In this document: piece by piece, positions 7,007 to 15,626 of the stretch
Layout of the letters: each line of letters opens with the position of its first letter
Position numbering within the stretch: position 1 is the stretch's first letter
Source of the DNA: Sphaerotilus hippei
GTDB taxonomy: Bacteria > Pseudomonadota > Gammaproteobacteria > Burkholderiales > Burkholderiaceae_C
Assembly (NCBI RefSeq): GCF_003201595.1
Contig: NZ_QJJS01000010.1
Location: forward strand, 1 to 64,000
Direction: 5' to 3'
DNA: 64,000 nt
Program-made: the position numbers and the translations under genes
The notes under the pieces: generated by a model
Database searches by the model: none
Told to the model about the DNA's origin: nothing
Seen by the model: the letters and a program-made list of their open reading frames with translations, nothing else

Positions 7007-7990
7007 GTGGACCGGAACTTTCCAAGCCGGCGTCGGCTGCTCGGCCTGATCGGGCTGCTGGCCGTTGGCCATGCGCTGGCGGCCCGGGACGCCGAACCCG
7101 TCACCGGCAGCACGCAGGCCGACGGGGTCTTCCCCCGCACGGTGCAGCACTGGCAAGGCGCGACGGTCATCGCCCGTGCGCCGCTGCGTGTGGCCGCGCT
7201 GTCCACCGGTCAGGCCGATGCCCTGCTGACGCTGGGTCTGATGCCCGCCGGCGCGACGCGCGACGAGCGCGGCAGCCTCTGGCCCGACTACCTGCGCCGC
7301 TCGCTCGGCGCGCGGGCTGCGGCGCTGTCGGGGACGGCCGACCTGGGCACCCGGACCGCCCCCGACCTGGAGGCCCTGGCCCGCTTGCGGCCAGACCTGA
7401 TCCTGGTCCACCGCACCGTGCTCAAGCCGGGTCTGCTGGCGCTGTTCCAGCGCATCGCGCCGACCGTGGTGACCCAGGGCACCGGCACCCACTGGCAGAG
7501 CGACTTTCGCCTGCTGGCCGACGCGGTGGGCCGGCGCGAGCAGGCCCAGGCCTGGCTCGGCGACTTTGCCGCTGCGACCGCGCGCGCCCGGCGGGCCTGG
7601 CAGGGGGCTCCGCCCGAGGTGTCGTTCGTCCAGAGCGGCGGCGGGCGCCTGCGCATCATGGGCCAGTCCTCCTTCGTGGGCGGCATTGCGCGCGACATGG
7701 GCCTGCGCCGCCCGGCAGCGCAGGCATTCAAACGCACCTCGCAGGACGTGGGCGCCGAACGGCTGGACCTGGCCGATGGGGACTGGATCTTCTACGGCGC
7801 CCGGGGCGAGGCGGTGCGCTCGCTCACCGGCTCCCCGCTGTGGGGGCTGCTCGGCGGTGTGCGGCAACAGCGCGCCGTGCGGGTGGACTACGACCCCTTC
7901 TTCATGAACGCCGGCCCCACCGCGGCCCGCCAGGTGCTGCAGGCCCTGGAAACGGCGCTCGGGCCCGCCGCCCGGGCGGTGCCGCCATGA
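7007..7990 (+). CDS. Iron-siderophore ABC transporter substrate-binding protein
   Basis: A 327-aa periplasmic binding protein of the FecB/FhuD family, expected to hand the ferric siderophore to the permease pair encoded next. The GTG start at 7007 is 11 nt after the receptor stop. The N-terminus carries SRRRLLGLIGLLAVG, a twin-arginine-like signal peptide ending near residue 28. The mature part has the family's two-lobe pattern: TVQHWQG with RVAALSTGQADALLTLGL in lobe one, DLEALARLRPDLILVHR, and a long helix linking the lobes. The stop codon overlaps the start of the permease gene (ATGA), so translational coupling is likely. The substrate is inferred from the neighbouring receptor. Confidence 0.88.
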   Translation: MDRNFPSRRRLLGLIGLLAVGHALAARDAEPVTGSTQADGVFPRTVQHWQGATVIARAPLRVAALSTGQADALLTLGLMPAGATRDERGSLWPDYLRRSLGARAAALSGTADLGTRTAPDLEALARLRPDLILVHRTVLKPGLLALFQRIAPTVVTQGTGTHWQSDFRLLADAVGRREQAQAWLGDFAAATARARRAWQGAPPEVSFVQSGGGRLRIMGQSSFVGGIARDMGLRRPAAQAFKRTSQDVGAERLDLADGDWIFYGARGEAVRSLTGSPLWGLLGGVRQQRAVRVDYDPFFMNAGPTAARQVLQALETALGPAARAVPP

Positions 7991-9033
7991 GCCGCCCGCT
8001 GTGGCAGGACGGGCCGGCGGTGGCGCCGGACCGCCAGCGCGCGCACCGGCGCCTGGCCGGTCTGGTGCTGCTGCTGGCATCGCTGGCATGCCTGGCGGCG
8101 GCCAGTCTGATGCTGGGCAACCGCCCCCTGCCGGAGGCCGTGCTGTGGCAGGCCCTGTGGCAACCCGGTGACGACCTGGCATCCACCATCGTCTGGCAGT
8201 TTCGCCTGCCGCGCACCGCCCTGGCCGTGGTGGTGGGCTGTGCGCTGGGGGTCGCGGGGGCGCTGATGCAGGCGCTCAACCGCAACCCGCTGGCCGATCC
8301 GGGGCTGCTGGGCATCCACGCCGGGGCGTCGCTGGCGGTGGTGCTGGCCATGTCTGTGCTGGGCCTGCGCGCGCCCGCCACCCTGGCCCTGTTCGCGCTG
8401 GCCGGTGCAGCCGCCGGTTCCCTGGGCGTGCAGCTGCTGGCCGGCCGCGCTCCACCGGGGCAGCGACGCGTGCGCCTGCTGCTGGCGGGCACCGCGCTCA
8501 GCGCCTGCCTGGCGTCGGCCACGGCCATGGTCACGCTGTTCGATGTCCAGACCTTCGATGCCTACCGCTTCTGGATCGTCGGCTCGCTGGAAGGCCGTGG
8601 GCTGGACGTGCTCGGCACCACCGGGCCGCTGGTCGTGCTGGGGGTGTTGCTCGCGCTGTCACAGGCGCACGCGCTGGACGCCCTGGGCCTGGGCGACGAC
8701 ATGGGGCAGGCGCTGGGCCAGCGCCTGTGGCGGGTGCGCGCCGTCGGCCATGCGGCCGTCGTGCTGCTGTGCGGCGCCGCCACGGCCGCGGCCGGCCCGA
8801 TCGGGTTCATCGGTCTGGTCGTGCCCCACCTGGTGCGGCTGATCGTCGGACCCCACTGGCGCTGGATCATGGCCTATGCCCTGCTGGCCGGCCCGGTGCT
8901 GGTGCTGGGCGCCGACGTGCTGGGCCGCTTGATCGCACGCCCGGACGAAATCGAGGCCGGCATCGTCAGCGCCCTGCTGGGCGCACCGGTTTTGCTGGTG
9001 CTGGTGCGGCGGACCACCGGAGGCGCGCGATGA
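7987..9033 (+). CDS. FecCD-family iron transport permease (first subunit)
   Basis: A 348-aa inner-membrane permease of the FecCD (BtuC-like) family with about nine or ten hydrophobic segments. Family motifs include FRLPRTALAVVVGCALGVAG followed by ALNRNPLADPGLLGIHAG, and near the C-terminus AGPIGFIGLVVPHLVR, the cytoplasmic loop that docks with the ATPase. The gene overlaps the binding-protein gene by four bases and the next permease gene by four bases. The two permeases would form a heterodimer, as in FecC-FecD. The ligand is probably the ferric siderophore taken up by the upstream receptor. Confidence 0.9.
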   Translation: MSRPLWQDGPAVAPDRQRAHRRLAGLVLLLASLACLAAASLMLGNRPLPEAVLWQALWQPGDDLASTIVWQFRLPRTALAVVVGCALGVAGALMQALNRNPLADPGLLGIHAGASLAVVLAMSVLGLRAPATLALFALAGAAAGSLGVQLLAGRAPPGQRRVRLLLAGTALSACLASATAMVTLFDVQTFDAYRFWIVGSLEGRGLDVLGTTGPLVVLGVLLALSQAHALDALGLGDDMGQALGQRLWRVRAVGHAAVVLLCGAATAAAGPIGFIGLVVPHLVRLIVGPHWRWIMAYALLAGPVLVLGADVLGRLIARPDEIEAGIVSALLGAPVLLVLVRRTTGGAR

Positions 9034-10028
9034 AGCCCCGGACCGCTGTGAACGCCCAGCCGCGCCACGTGGCTTGCGCTCTGGCCCTGCTGCTGCTGGC
9101 CTGTGCCGCCGGTTCGCTCACCGTGGGCCTCCCGAGCCCCGGCTGGCCGGTCGGGTGGGCCGGGCCTGCGGAGGCCGGTGCCCTGGCCCGCTGGGTGTTG
9201 CTGGAACTGCGGCTGCCCCGCGTGCTGGCCGCTGCTGCCGTCGGCACCTGCCTGGCGGTGGCCGGCTGGATTTTTCAGCGCCTCTCGCGCAACCCCCTGG
9301 CCAGCCCCGACATCGTCGGGCTTACCACCGGCTCGGCCACCGGCGGACTGGTGACGGTGCTGCTGTTCGGGGCCGCCCCGGCTGCGCTGCCCTGGGGCGC
9401 GCTCGCCGGCGGCTTGCTCACCGCCACCCTGGTGCAGGCCCTCACACCCCGGCGTGGCTCGCCCGCCAGCGCGATGATCCTGACCGGCATCGCGCTGGCG
9501 GCCATGCTCGCCGCCGTCAACGACTACCTGCTCACGCGAGCCGAACTCGACGACGCCGTGGCCGCCCGCTTCTGGCTGCACGGCAGTCTGCAGGCGGTGC
9601 GCTGGACCGAGGTGGCGGGCCTGTTCACCCTGGGCAGCCTGCTGGTGGCCGCCGCCACCGCGCAGTCGCGCAGCCTGGACCTGCTTGAAATGGGCGACGC
9701 CATGGCCCAGGCCCTGGGCCTGCCGGTGCGGCGCGCGCGCCACGGTCTGTTGCTGGTGGCGGTCGCCCTGACCGCCCTGGTGATCTCGGTGGCCGGTCCG
9801 GTGGGCTTTGTGGCGCTGGTGGCACCGCCGCTGGCGCGGCGTCTGTGCCGTGGTGTCAGCCACCTGCCCAGCGTGGCCCTGACCGGGGCCTGTCTGTGCG
9901 TCGCCAGCGACTGGGTGGCCCGGGCCGCCCTGGCGCCCTTCCAGATCCCGGTCGGCCTGGTCACCAGTCTGCTCGGGGGGGCCTACCTGATGGTGCTGCT
10001 CTCGCTGCAATGGCGGCGCGGCGGCTGA
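9030..10028 (+). CDS. FecCD-family iron transport permease (second subunit)
   Basis: A 332-aa membrane protein paralogous to its upstream neighbour. It has the same landmarks: ELRLPRVLAAAAVGTCLAVAG, LSRNPLASPDIVGLTTGS and VAGPVGFVALVAPPLARRL, with about nine membrane helices. In the last motif the usual Pro-His of the coupling loop is replaced by Pro-Pro (VAPPLAR), which is worth noting but unlikely to stop docking. The start codon overlaps the previous stop codon. The ATPase gene begins 41 nt after its stop. Confidence 0.9.
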   Translation: MKPRTAVNAQPRHVACALALLLLACAAGSLTVGLPSPGWPVGWAGPAEAGALARWVLLELRLPRVLAAAAVGTCLAVAGWIFQRLSRNPLASPDIVGLTTGSATGGLVTVLLFGAAPAALPWGALAGGLLTATLVQALTPRRGSPASAMILTGIALAAMLAAVNDYLLTRAELDDAVAARFWLHGSLQAVRWTEVAGLFTLGSLLVAAATAQSRSLDLLEMGDAMAQALGLPVRRARHGLLLVAVALTALVISVAGPVGFVALVAPPLARRLCRGVSHLPSVALTGACLCVASDWVARAALAPFQIPVGLVTSLLGGAYLMVLLSLQWRRGG

Positions 10029-10069
10029 GCCTGCCGCAGCCCACTAACCTGTTTCCTGACCCACCTGCC

Positions 10070-10900
10070 ATGCGACCAGATACCTGCGCCGTTGCGCCCA
10101 CCCCCCCCCGCCTGCAGGCCGAGCAGCTGAGCGTCGGCTACGGCAGCACACCGGTGCTGCAGGCCCTGAACCTGGCCATCGCAGACGGTGGCCTGACCGC
10201 CATCATCGGCCCCAACGGTTGCGGCAAATCCACCCTGCTGCGGACCCTGGCGCGGCTGGAGACGCCTCAGCAAGGGCGCGTCCTGCTTGATGGGGCGCTC
10301 ATCCACCGCCGCCCCACCCGCGAGGTGGCGCGCATCCTGGGCGTGCTGCCACAGGCCGCGCAACACCCGGATGGCATCCGCGTGCACGAACTGGTGGCGC
10401 GCGGACGCCATCCGCACCGCGGCTGGCTTGCAGGCTGGCGCACCCGCGACGAAGAGGCGGTGCAGCAAGCCATGGTGCAGGCCGACGTGGCCGGGCTGGC
10501 CGATCGCTTCGTCGACGAACTCTCGGGTGGCCAGCGCCAGCGCGTCTGGCTGGCCATGGCGCTGGCCCAGGACACGCCCCTGTTGCTGCTGGACGAGCCG
10601 ACGACCTACCTCGACCTGGCCCACCAGATCGGCCTGATGGAGCTGCTGCGCCAGCTGCAGCGCCAGCGCGGCCGCACGCTGGTGGTGGTGCTGCACGACC
10701 TGCACCAGGCCTGCCGCTACGCCGACCAGTTGCTGGTCATGCGCGACGGTCGCATCGTCGCGCAGGGCGCGCCCTCGCAGGTCATGACCACCGAACTGGT
10801 GGAACAGGTGTTCGACCTGCCCAGCTGCATCATCCCCGACCCGGTGACGGGCACGCCCCTGGTCATCCCCACCGGGGTGTCGCGGCGCGCGACGGCCTGA
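10070..10900 (+). CDS. Iron-siderophore ABC transporter ATPase
   Basis: A 276-aa ATP-binding subunit of the FecE/FhuC family that powers the two FecCD permeases. Walker A is GPNGCGKSTLL, the Q loop is LGVLPQAAQ, the ABC signature is LSGGQRQRVWLAMAL, Walker B is LLLLDEPTTYLDL and the switch His lies in VVVLHDLHQA. The C-terminal extension (SCIIPDPVTGTPLVIP) is typical of iron-siderophore ATPases. It is the last gene of the operon-like run; gene remnants follow directly. Confidence 0.92.
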   Translation: MRPDTCAVAPTPPRLQAEQLSVGYGSTPVLQALNLAIADGGLTAIIGPNGCGKSTLLRTLARLETPQQGRVLLDGALIHRRPTREVARILGVLPQAAQHPDGIRVHELVARGRHPHRGWLAGWRTRDEEAVQQAMVQADVAGLADRFVDELSGGQRQRVWLAMALAQDTPLLLLDEPTTYLDLAHQIGLMELLRQLQRQRGRTLVVVLHDLHQACRYADQLLVMRDGRIVAQGAPSQVMTTELVEQVFDLPSCIIPDPVTGTPLVIPTGVSRRATA

Positions 10901-10907
10901 AGCCGGT

Positions 10908-11156
10908 TCAGCCCTGGCGCAGCACCCAGTGGTTGTCGATCTGCAGCGCCGGGGCGCGCGGGCCGTGCACCACGGCCGCCGTACCTGCTGTGTGGTGCAG
11001 TACACCGGCTGCGCCACGGCTGCTGGCGGCCCACCATGGCCCGCCGTTTCCGGCCAGCGCATAGGCCTCGACGTGGGGCAGTGCGCCGCGCCATGTCTCT
11101 TGCGGTCCGAACAGAGCCAGGGTGTCGGCGCGCGGGCTGACAAGGTCCGACAGCAA
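10908..11156 (-). pseudogene. Gene remnant, C-terminal part of an unrecognised protein
   Basis: The minus-strand frame ending at 10908 shows the third-position GC bias of a real gene for its last 60 or so codons (ending in DNHWVLRQG) but has no credible start, ribosome-binding site or N-terminal domain. I do not recognise the family. It stops seven bases after the iron ABC ATPase gene ends, tail to tail. The missing 5' part and the second remnant beginning at about 11150 on the other strand suggest that a deletion or rearrangement joined the insides of two genes. It might instead be a short real gene. Confidence 0.25.
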
Positions 11157-11294
11157 CTGCTGGCGATGCCGACCACGCTGTATCTGCCTCCCCGTGACGT
11201 GCAGCTTCTGCGCGAGACCGGCGCCAGCATGGTGCGCGAGTCACCCGAATTCCAGCGACTCATGCGCACGATCAGCAGTCCGACCAAGCCATGA
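11140..11294 (+). pseudogene. Gene remnant, possibly C-terminus of a patatin-like phospholipase
   Basis: The last 50 codons before the TGA at 11292-11294 read as a plausible protein end: MPTTLYLPPRDVQLLRETG followed by a helix ending in SPEFQRLMRTI. Patatin-like lipases of Burkholderiales often end with a similar 'lPT.l.LP...v..Lr..g..ll..sPeF..ll' segment. The frame continues upstream but codon bias is lost before about 11140 and no catalytic GXSXG motif is present. The family assignment is from pattern only. Confidence 0.3.
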
Positions 11295-11353
11295 GTAGAC
11301 GCCCGCCTGAGATCCGTCCGCGTACGCGGCAATGACCTGGGTCAAGGTCCTAC

Positions 11354-12442
11354 TCAACTGCGGTGCAGCCAGGTGGGATCGCGAGATGGTGGATGGCCGT
11401 ACCGATTCCGAAAGTAGCGGCTGAATGCACTTTGTGAGGCAAAGCCCAAGCGGGCACCGATGTTCAGCAGCGACAGTGTGGGGTCTGCCATCAGGACTGG
11501 CAGCTGCTGCGCGCGCAGATGTTCCACCAAGGAGCTGAAGTCCACGCCATGTGCGGCCAGGTTGCGGCGCAACGTCCAGCGGGACATGCCCAGCACACAG
11601 GCCACGTCGCGTTGAAGTGCGTTCAGGTCTGCCTCGACGCCTTCTGTTCCAACCTCCTGCCAGCGGGTCTGCACCAGATCCTCGATGCGGGTGACGAACT
11701 GATCGATCGGTCGACGTTGTGCGAGTGCCTGCAGGCGAGCGTCCAGTATCTGCCGAGCCCAAGTGCTACTGAACTGGTTGTGACCCTCTACGGGGGCCCA
11801 CAGTCCGCGTCCTTGCAACACCAGCCGCTGGGTTCGGGCGCTGGGGTTCAGGGTCACAGGTGCTTGCAGGATTTCGCCGAGCAAGGCCTTTGAGCAGGGG
11901 CGATCGAGCTCACCGATCTCGAAATGTGCGCTGATGGGCCAGCTTGTGCGCTGCTGGTAGTAGTGCACCAGATCCTGCAGTCCTGTGAGTTGGCTGACCG
12001 CTGCGATCAGGCCCGATCCCGCATTGGGTTCCAGCGTGCAGCTCATCACCAGTTGGTCGCCCTCGACCTCACAGTCGATCGGATCGGCCTCGTTGACCAA
12101 AGGCCGATAGCGGGCGTAGGTCAGAGCGGCATCGCCCAGCGTCGGACAGTTGAACCACAGCGCTGTGAGCTCGGGCCAGTGCCGCGACGTCCATTGCGTC
12201 CAAGCCAGAGGAGTGCGGTCGCGCAGATCCGCCAGCCTCCCGGTGGCCTCCACCAGCTTGCGGGCTTGGCGAAAGCGGCGTGCATCGAGCCATCCATCGA
12301 CGCGAGCCATCTCCAGTGGCCCGATGCCGACCAGGCGGTCAAAGGTTTCTGGGTCTACCCCTTGCACGGCCAGATGCTCGCGGCTCATTCGCACCACGTG
12401 CATCGAGACGGAGGGTTCGCGGGAGGTGTGATGCAAAGGCAT
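11354..12442 (-). CDS. AraC-family transcriptional regulator (OruR/ArgR-type N-terminal domain)
   Basis: A 362-aa regulator. Residues about 30-215 match the 'arabinose-binding domain of AraC, N-terminal' type found in lipase and catabolic regulators (FDRLVGIGPLEMARVDGWLD; TSWPISAHFEIGELDRP). Residues about 255-355 form the two-part AraC helix-turn-helix (VACVLGMSRWTLRRNLAAHG; TLSLLNIGARLGFASQSAFS; RYFRNRYGHPPS). It is divergent from the esterase gene at 12698, with 255 nt between, so that gene is a likely target; the effector is unknown. Confidence 0.88.
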   Translation of the reverse strand: MPLHHTSREPSVSMHVVRMSREHLAVQGVDPETFDRLVGIGPLEMARVDGWLDARRFRQARKLVEATGRLADLRDRTPLAWTQWTSRHWPELTALWFNCPTLGDAALTYARYRPLVNEADPIDCEVEGDQLVMSCTLEPNAGSGLIAAVSQLTGLQDLVHYYQQRTSWPISAHFEIGELDRPCSKALLGEILQAPVTLNPSARTQRLVLQGRGLWAPVEGHNQFSSTWARQILDARLQALAQRRPIDQFVTRIEDLVQTRWQEVGTEGVEADLNALQRDVACVLGMSRWTLRRNLAAHGVDFSSLVEHLRAQQLPVLMADPTLSLLNIGARLGFASQSAFSRYFRNRYGHPPSRDPTWLHRS

Positions 12443-12697
12443 GGTGTCGGCATGTAACTACCAACTCACGATACGAAGTTGTTCCGGTTTCACTTCTCCG
12501 GACTAACCCTGGACAGCGTGAATTGCCCCCGCAGGTCAACTCGCTGCCCCTGCTGGCAAACATTGGTGAGAGGCATTTTCTTAACGTTGTGACCTCGTGA
12601 AGACTGGCCGTGACCGCTCAGTTCCTCGAAGTGCCGTTCGACAGCGCCCGCCGCTGTTTCGGTGATCCCATGCCCGCCAACAACATTGGAGACAAAC

Positions 12698-14362
12698 ATG
12701 CCCGAGAACACTTTCGATGCAGATCAACCAGGGGCCAAGGCCCAGCGTGCGGAGTCAAGCGATGGGCCTCGTATGGCCCTTTGGGGTCTCAGCGCTGCCG
12801 CGCTTGTACTTGCTCTCAGCGCTTGCGGTGGCGCCGACGACAGTCCGGCTGACACTGCCACCAGCGCGCAACCCACTGTGGTGAGTACCGCCCAGGGTCC
12901 CGTGCAAGGCACCTTGAAGGACAACGTCACCGTGTTCCTGGGTGTGCCCTATGCGGAGTCGCCCGTGGGTGCCCGGCGCTGGAAGGCCCCCGCAGCCCTG
13001 GCGGTTCGGTCTGGCACCTACACGGCACAGGAAGCCAAGTCGGGCTGCACCGTGGCGGAGGACTGCCTGTATCTGAACATCTACAAACCCGCAAAGGCCA
13101 GCGCTGCCAGCAAGCTGCCGGTGCTGATGTACATCCACGGCGGCGGGCTGGGAGCGGGAACGCCCAACGATTTCGATGGTTCGGCACTGGCCAACGACAA
13201 CGGTGTGGTGGTGGTGACCATTGCCTACCGGCTTGGTGCGCTGGGTTTCTTGGCTCACCCCGCTCTGACGGCTGAGGCCGGCGGCAGCTCGGGCAACTAC
13301 GGCATGCTCGACCAGCAGGCCGCGATGGCCTGGGTTCGCGCCAACATCCAGGGCTTTGGCGGTGATCCTGCCAACACCACCATCTTCGGGCAATCGGCCG
13401 GGGGCTACTCGGTCTATACCCACCTGGCCTCGCCGCTGGCGGCCGGACTGTTCGACAAGGCCGTGGTCAGCAGTGGTGCCTACATGCGCATCCAGCCCAC
13501 GCTGGCCACCGCCGAGACCTTCGGTCAGAGCGACGCCAGCAAGTGGGGTTGCACCGGCACCGACGCCGAGGTGCTGGCCTGTCTGCGGACGCTGCCTGCG
13601 GCCACGGCGCGCGCAGGCACCGGGCCGGTCTCGGGCGTGTGGACGCCGGTGATCGACGGCAAGCTGCTGAAGGAATCGACGACCGAGGCGTTCGCCGCCG
13701 GCCGATTCAACCAAGTGCCCACCATCGTCGGTTCCAACCATGACGAGGCTACGTCGGCCGCCAAGAACTTCGCCAGCGCGCCCCTGGCCAGCGCCACGTG
13801 GGCCTTTGTGGCCGCCTCGGTGGTGAAGGTGGGGACCCCCACCGACATCGCAGCGCAATACAGCAGCACCGACTTCCCGGTGCCCACGCGCGCATTCACC
13901 AGTGCCTATGGCGACTACCGCTTCTTCTGCGGCATGGTGGCCGAGGCCCAGCGCATCGGCCAGTGGGTGCCCAGCACTTGGTCCTACGAGTTTGCCGAGC
14001 AGACTCCGGCGCAGGCCATTCCCGGGCAGGATCCTGCGACCACCCCAGGGCCGGAGCTTGCGTTCTATGGCCCCTGGGGTGATTTCCACTCTGCCGACCT
14101 GTCGTACTGGTTCTCCCAGTTCCGCACACAGGACCAAACGGCGTCGAACCTGGCTCTGTCGGTTTCGATGCGCAGTTACCTGGCCAACTTCGCGCGCACC
14201 GGCAACCCCAACGGCAGTGGCCTGCCGATGTGGGCCACGGTGGCGGCCAACGGGGGCAAGGTGATGAGTTTCGCCACGCCACTGGTGCCCGGCGCGGATG
14301 CGGCCACGGCCCACAAGTGCTCGTACTGGGGCACCCAGCCGCCGTCTGCCAGCCTGATTTGA
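12698..14362 (+). CDS. Carboxylesterase type B, putative lipoprotein
   Basis: A 554-aa alpha/beta-hydrolase of the carboxylesterase/lipase type B family. The ATG at 12698 has a good GGAGAC site. A hydrophobic segment at about 26-42 ends in the lipobox LSAC (Cys43), so the enzyme is probably a lipoprotein, although the 25 residues before the hydrophobic core are unusually long; a start at residue 26 would make a normal lipoprotein signal. HGGG (oxyanion hole) lies at about 147-150 and the nucleophile Ser233 in GQSAGG. The acid (Glu in SNHDEATS) and His (DFHSAD) complete the triad. The divergent AraC gene may control it. The natural ester substrate is not known. Confidence 0.88.
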   Translation: MPENTFDADQPGAKAQRAESSDGPRMALWGLSAAALVLALSACGGADDSPADTATSAQPTVVSTAQGPVQGTLKDNVTVFLGVPYAESPVGARRWKAPAALAVRSGTYTAQEAKSGCTVAEDCLYLNIYKPAKASAASKLPVLMYIHGGGLGAGTPNDFDGSALANDNGVVVVTIAYRLGALGFLAHPALTAEAGGSSGNYGMLDQQAAMAWVRANIQGFGGDPANTTIFGQSAGGYSVYTHLASPLAAGLFDKAVVSSGAYMRIQPTLATAETFGQSDASKWGCTGTDAEVLACLRTLPAATARAGTGPVSGVWTPVIDGKLLKESTTEAFAAGRFNQVPTIVGSNHDEATSAAKNFASAPLASATWAFVAASVVKVGTPTDIAAQYSSTDFPVPTRAFTSAYGDYRFFCGMVAEAQRIGQWVPSTWSYEFAEQTPAQAIPGQDPATTPGPELAFYGPWGDFHSADLSYWFSQFRTQDQTASNLALSVSMRSYLANFARTGNPNGSGLPMWATVAANGGKVMSFATPLVPGADAATAHKCSYWGTQPPSASLI

Positions 14363-14417
14363 GGCATCGCTCGGCCTGGCGGTGTCAGTCCGCCGGGCTG
14401 CAGCGCTCCGATGCCTC
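14361..14417. terminator. Nested inverted repeat between convergent genes
   Basis: A perfect 9-bp pair (GAGGCATCG at 14361-14369, CGATGCCTC at 14409-14417) encloses an inner GGCGG/CCGCC hairpin (14378-14382 and 14390-14394). It begins on the stop codon of the esterase and sits before the end of the converging LacI gene, so a two-way terminator is likely. No long T run follows. Confidence 0.45.
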
Positions 14418-14440
14418 GCCGGGTTGAACGGCTAGGCAAG

Positions 14441-15475
14441 TCACCTGCCCGTCCAAGATATGGGCAGGTTGAACGGAGTGATCACCTCTGGACGAGAAAG
14501 CGTCGGCGGTGGCGCCGTCACTTTCAGCCCGTGGGCCTGCATGAACTGCAGGCACGCGCTGTGCAGATCGTGGCGCAAATCATGGTGCAGCACGGCAGAG
14601 AGTTGGCGTTCGCGCAGCATCCCGAGGTTGTCGGCGTCCAGGTCATGGCCGATGAACACCCGACAGGCCTGACCCGCGTGCGCGAAGGCCCGGGCCACTG
14701 CGAGGTTGGCACCACCGACGGAGTACACCGCCGTCATGCCCGATGACCGGGCCAGCGCCTGCGACACGACTCGGTAGGTGGATTCCGGCAGACCCTTGCC
14801 GTCGAGTTCGACGTGCAACTGCCACGCGGGTCGCCACTGCACGAGCGCTTGCGTGAATGCCCGGATGCGCTCCTCTTCGCCCTGAAAGAATGGGCCGCTG
14901 CTGGAGACGAGGACCTTCTGGTGTTCCTCTCCAAGCCATTGCGTCATCAGGTACGCCGCCGTGCGACCCGCTGCGGCATTGTCCAGCCCGACATAAGCCG
15001 TTCTCGCGGACGGGGCGATGTCTGTGACCAGGGTGATCACTGGAATGCCTCTGGCGATCAGTCGTTCGATGGCCGCAGCGGTTTCCGGGAGGTTCGGGGC
15101 CTTGAGCAGAACCCCGTGGCTGCCACGACGGGCGATGGCGTCCAGCCGGTCGATGAGGTCCGTGACGTTCAGTGTGTCGGCAACGTGCTCGCGCACCCGG
15201 AACACCGCCGGCTGCACCTGAGCTGCAGCGGCCTGGAGCGCGTCGATCACGAGTCCGGAAAACCGCGCAGGGGCATCCATGACCAGGTCCACCACGAAGC
15301 GTCGACCTTGGCGCCCCATCTGCTGTCTCTGCTTCTCGAGCTCCTTGAAGGCCTGCTGCACACGCAGCCGTGTGGCCAGCCGAACCCCCGGCCGCTCGTG
15401 CAGCACCCGGTCCACCGTGGCCACGCTGACACCAGCCTGCAGGGCGACTTCCTTCATCAAGTAGGTGTGAGCCAT
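14441..15475 (-). CDS. LacI-family transcriptional regulator
   Basis: A 344-aa regulator. The N-terminal helix-turn-helix covers residues about 6-30 (MKEVALQAGVSVATVDRVLH), followed by a hinge and a periplasmic-binding-protein-like ligand domain (LLKAPNLPETAAAIERLIAR; VGLDNAAAGRTAAYLMTQWL; VYSVGGANLAVARAF). The ligand domain is of the type that binds sugars or sugar-like polyols. It is divergent from the dioxygenase/oxidoreductase pair at 15627-17850, which it probably controls. No sugar transporter is present nearby, although such regulators usually accompany one. Confidence 0.88.
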   Translation of the reverse strand: MAHTYLMKEVALQAGVSVATVDRVLHERPGVRLATRLRVQQAFKELEKQRQQMGRQGRRFVVDLVMDAPARFSGLVIDALQAAAAQVQPAVFRVREHVADTLNVTDLIDRLDAIARRGSHGVLLKAPNLPETAAAIERLIARGIPVITLVTDIAPSARTAYVGLDNAAAGRTAAYLMTQWLGEEHQKVLVSSSGPFFQGEEERIRAFTQALVQWRPAWQLHVELDGKGLPESTYRVVSQALARSSGMTAVYSVGGANLAVARAFAHAGQACRVFIGHDLDADNLGMLRERQLSAVLHHDLRHDLHSACLQFMQAHGLKVTAPPPTLSRPEVITPFNLPISWTGR

Positions 15476-15541
15476 GGCGTCGAACGGCGTGGGGCAGGGG
15501 CTGGAAGATGTTCATTCTGCCCGACGTGTGCGGGGGAATTC

Positions 15542-15562
15542 TGAGGTGTTTTTGAGGTGTTT
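15542..15562. promoter_or_regulatory. Tandem 10-bp direct repeat in the divergent promoter region
   Basis: TGAGGTGTTT occurs at 15542-15551 and again at 15553-15562, an 11-bp period that places both copies on the same helix face. It lies between the LacI gene and the dioxygenase gene and could be a regulator site, but it is not the palindrome expected for LacI proteins. Confidence 0.3.
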
Positions 15563-15626
15563 GAGATCGATCCGTTCACGGTCGGCCTTCTAGACTTTGA
15601 TCGACGACAACCCCATTGGAGACACC

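Noticed and set aside
4545-7025. Long open frame opposite the siderophore receptor gene
   Set aside because: It is a shadow of the receptor's codon bias; the opposite strand has signal peptide, STN, plug and barrel features.
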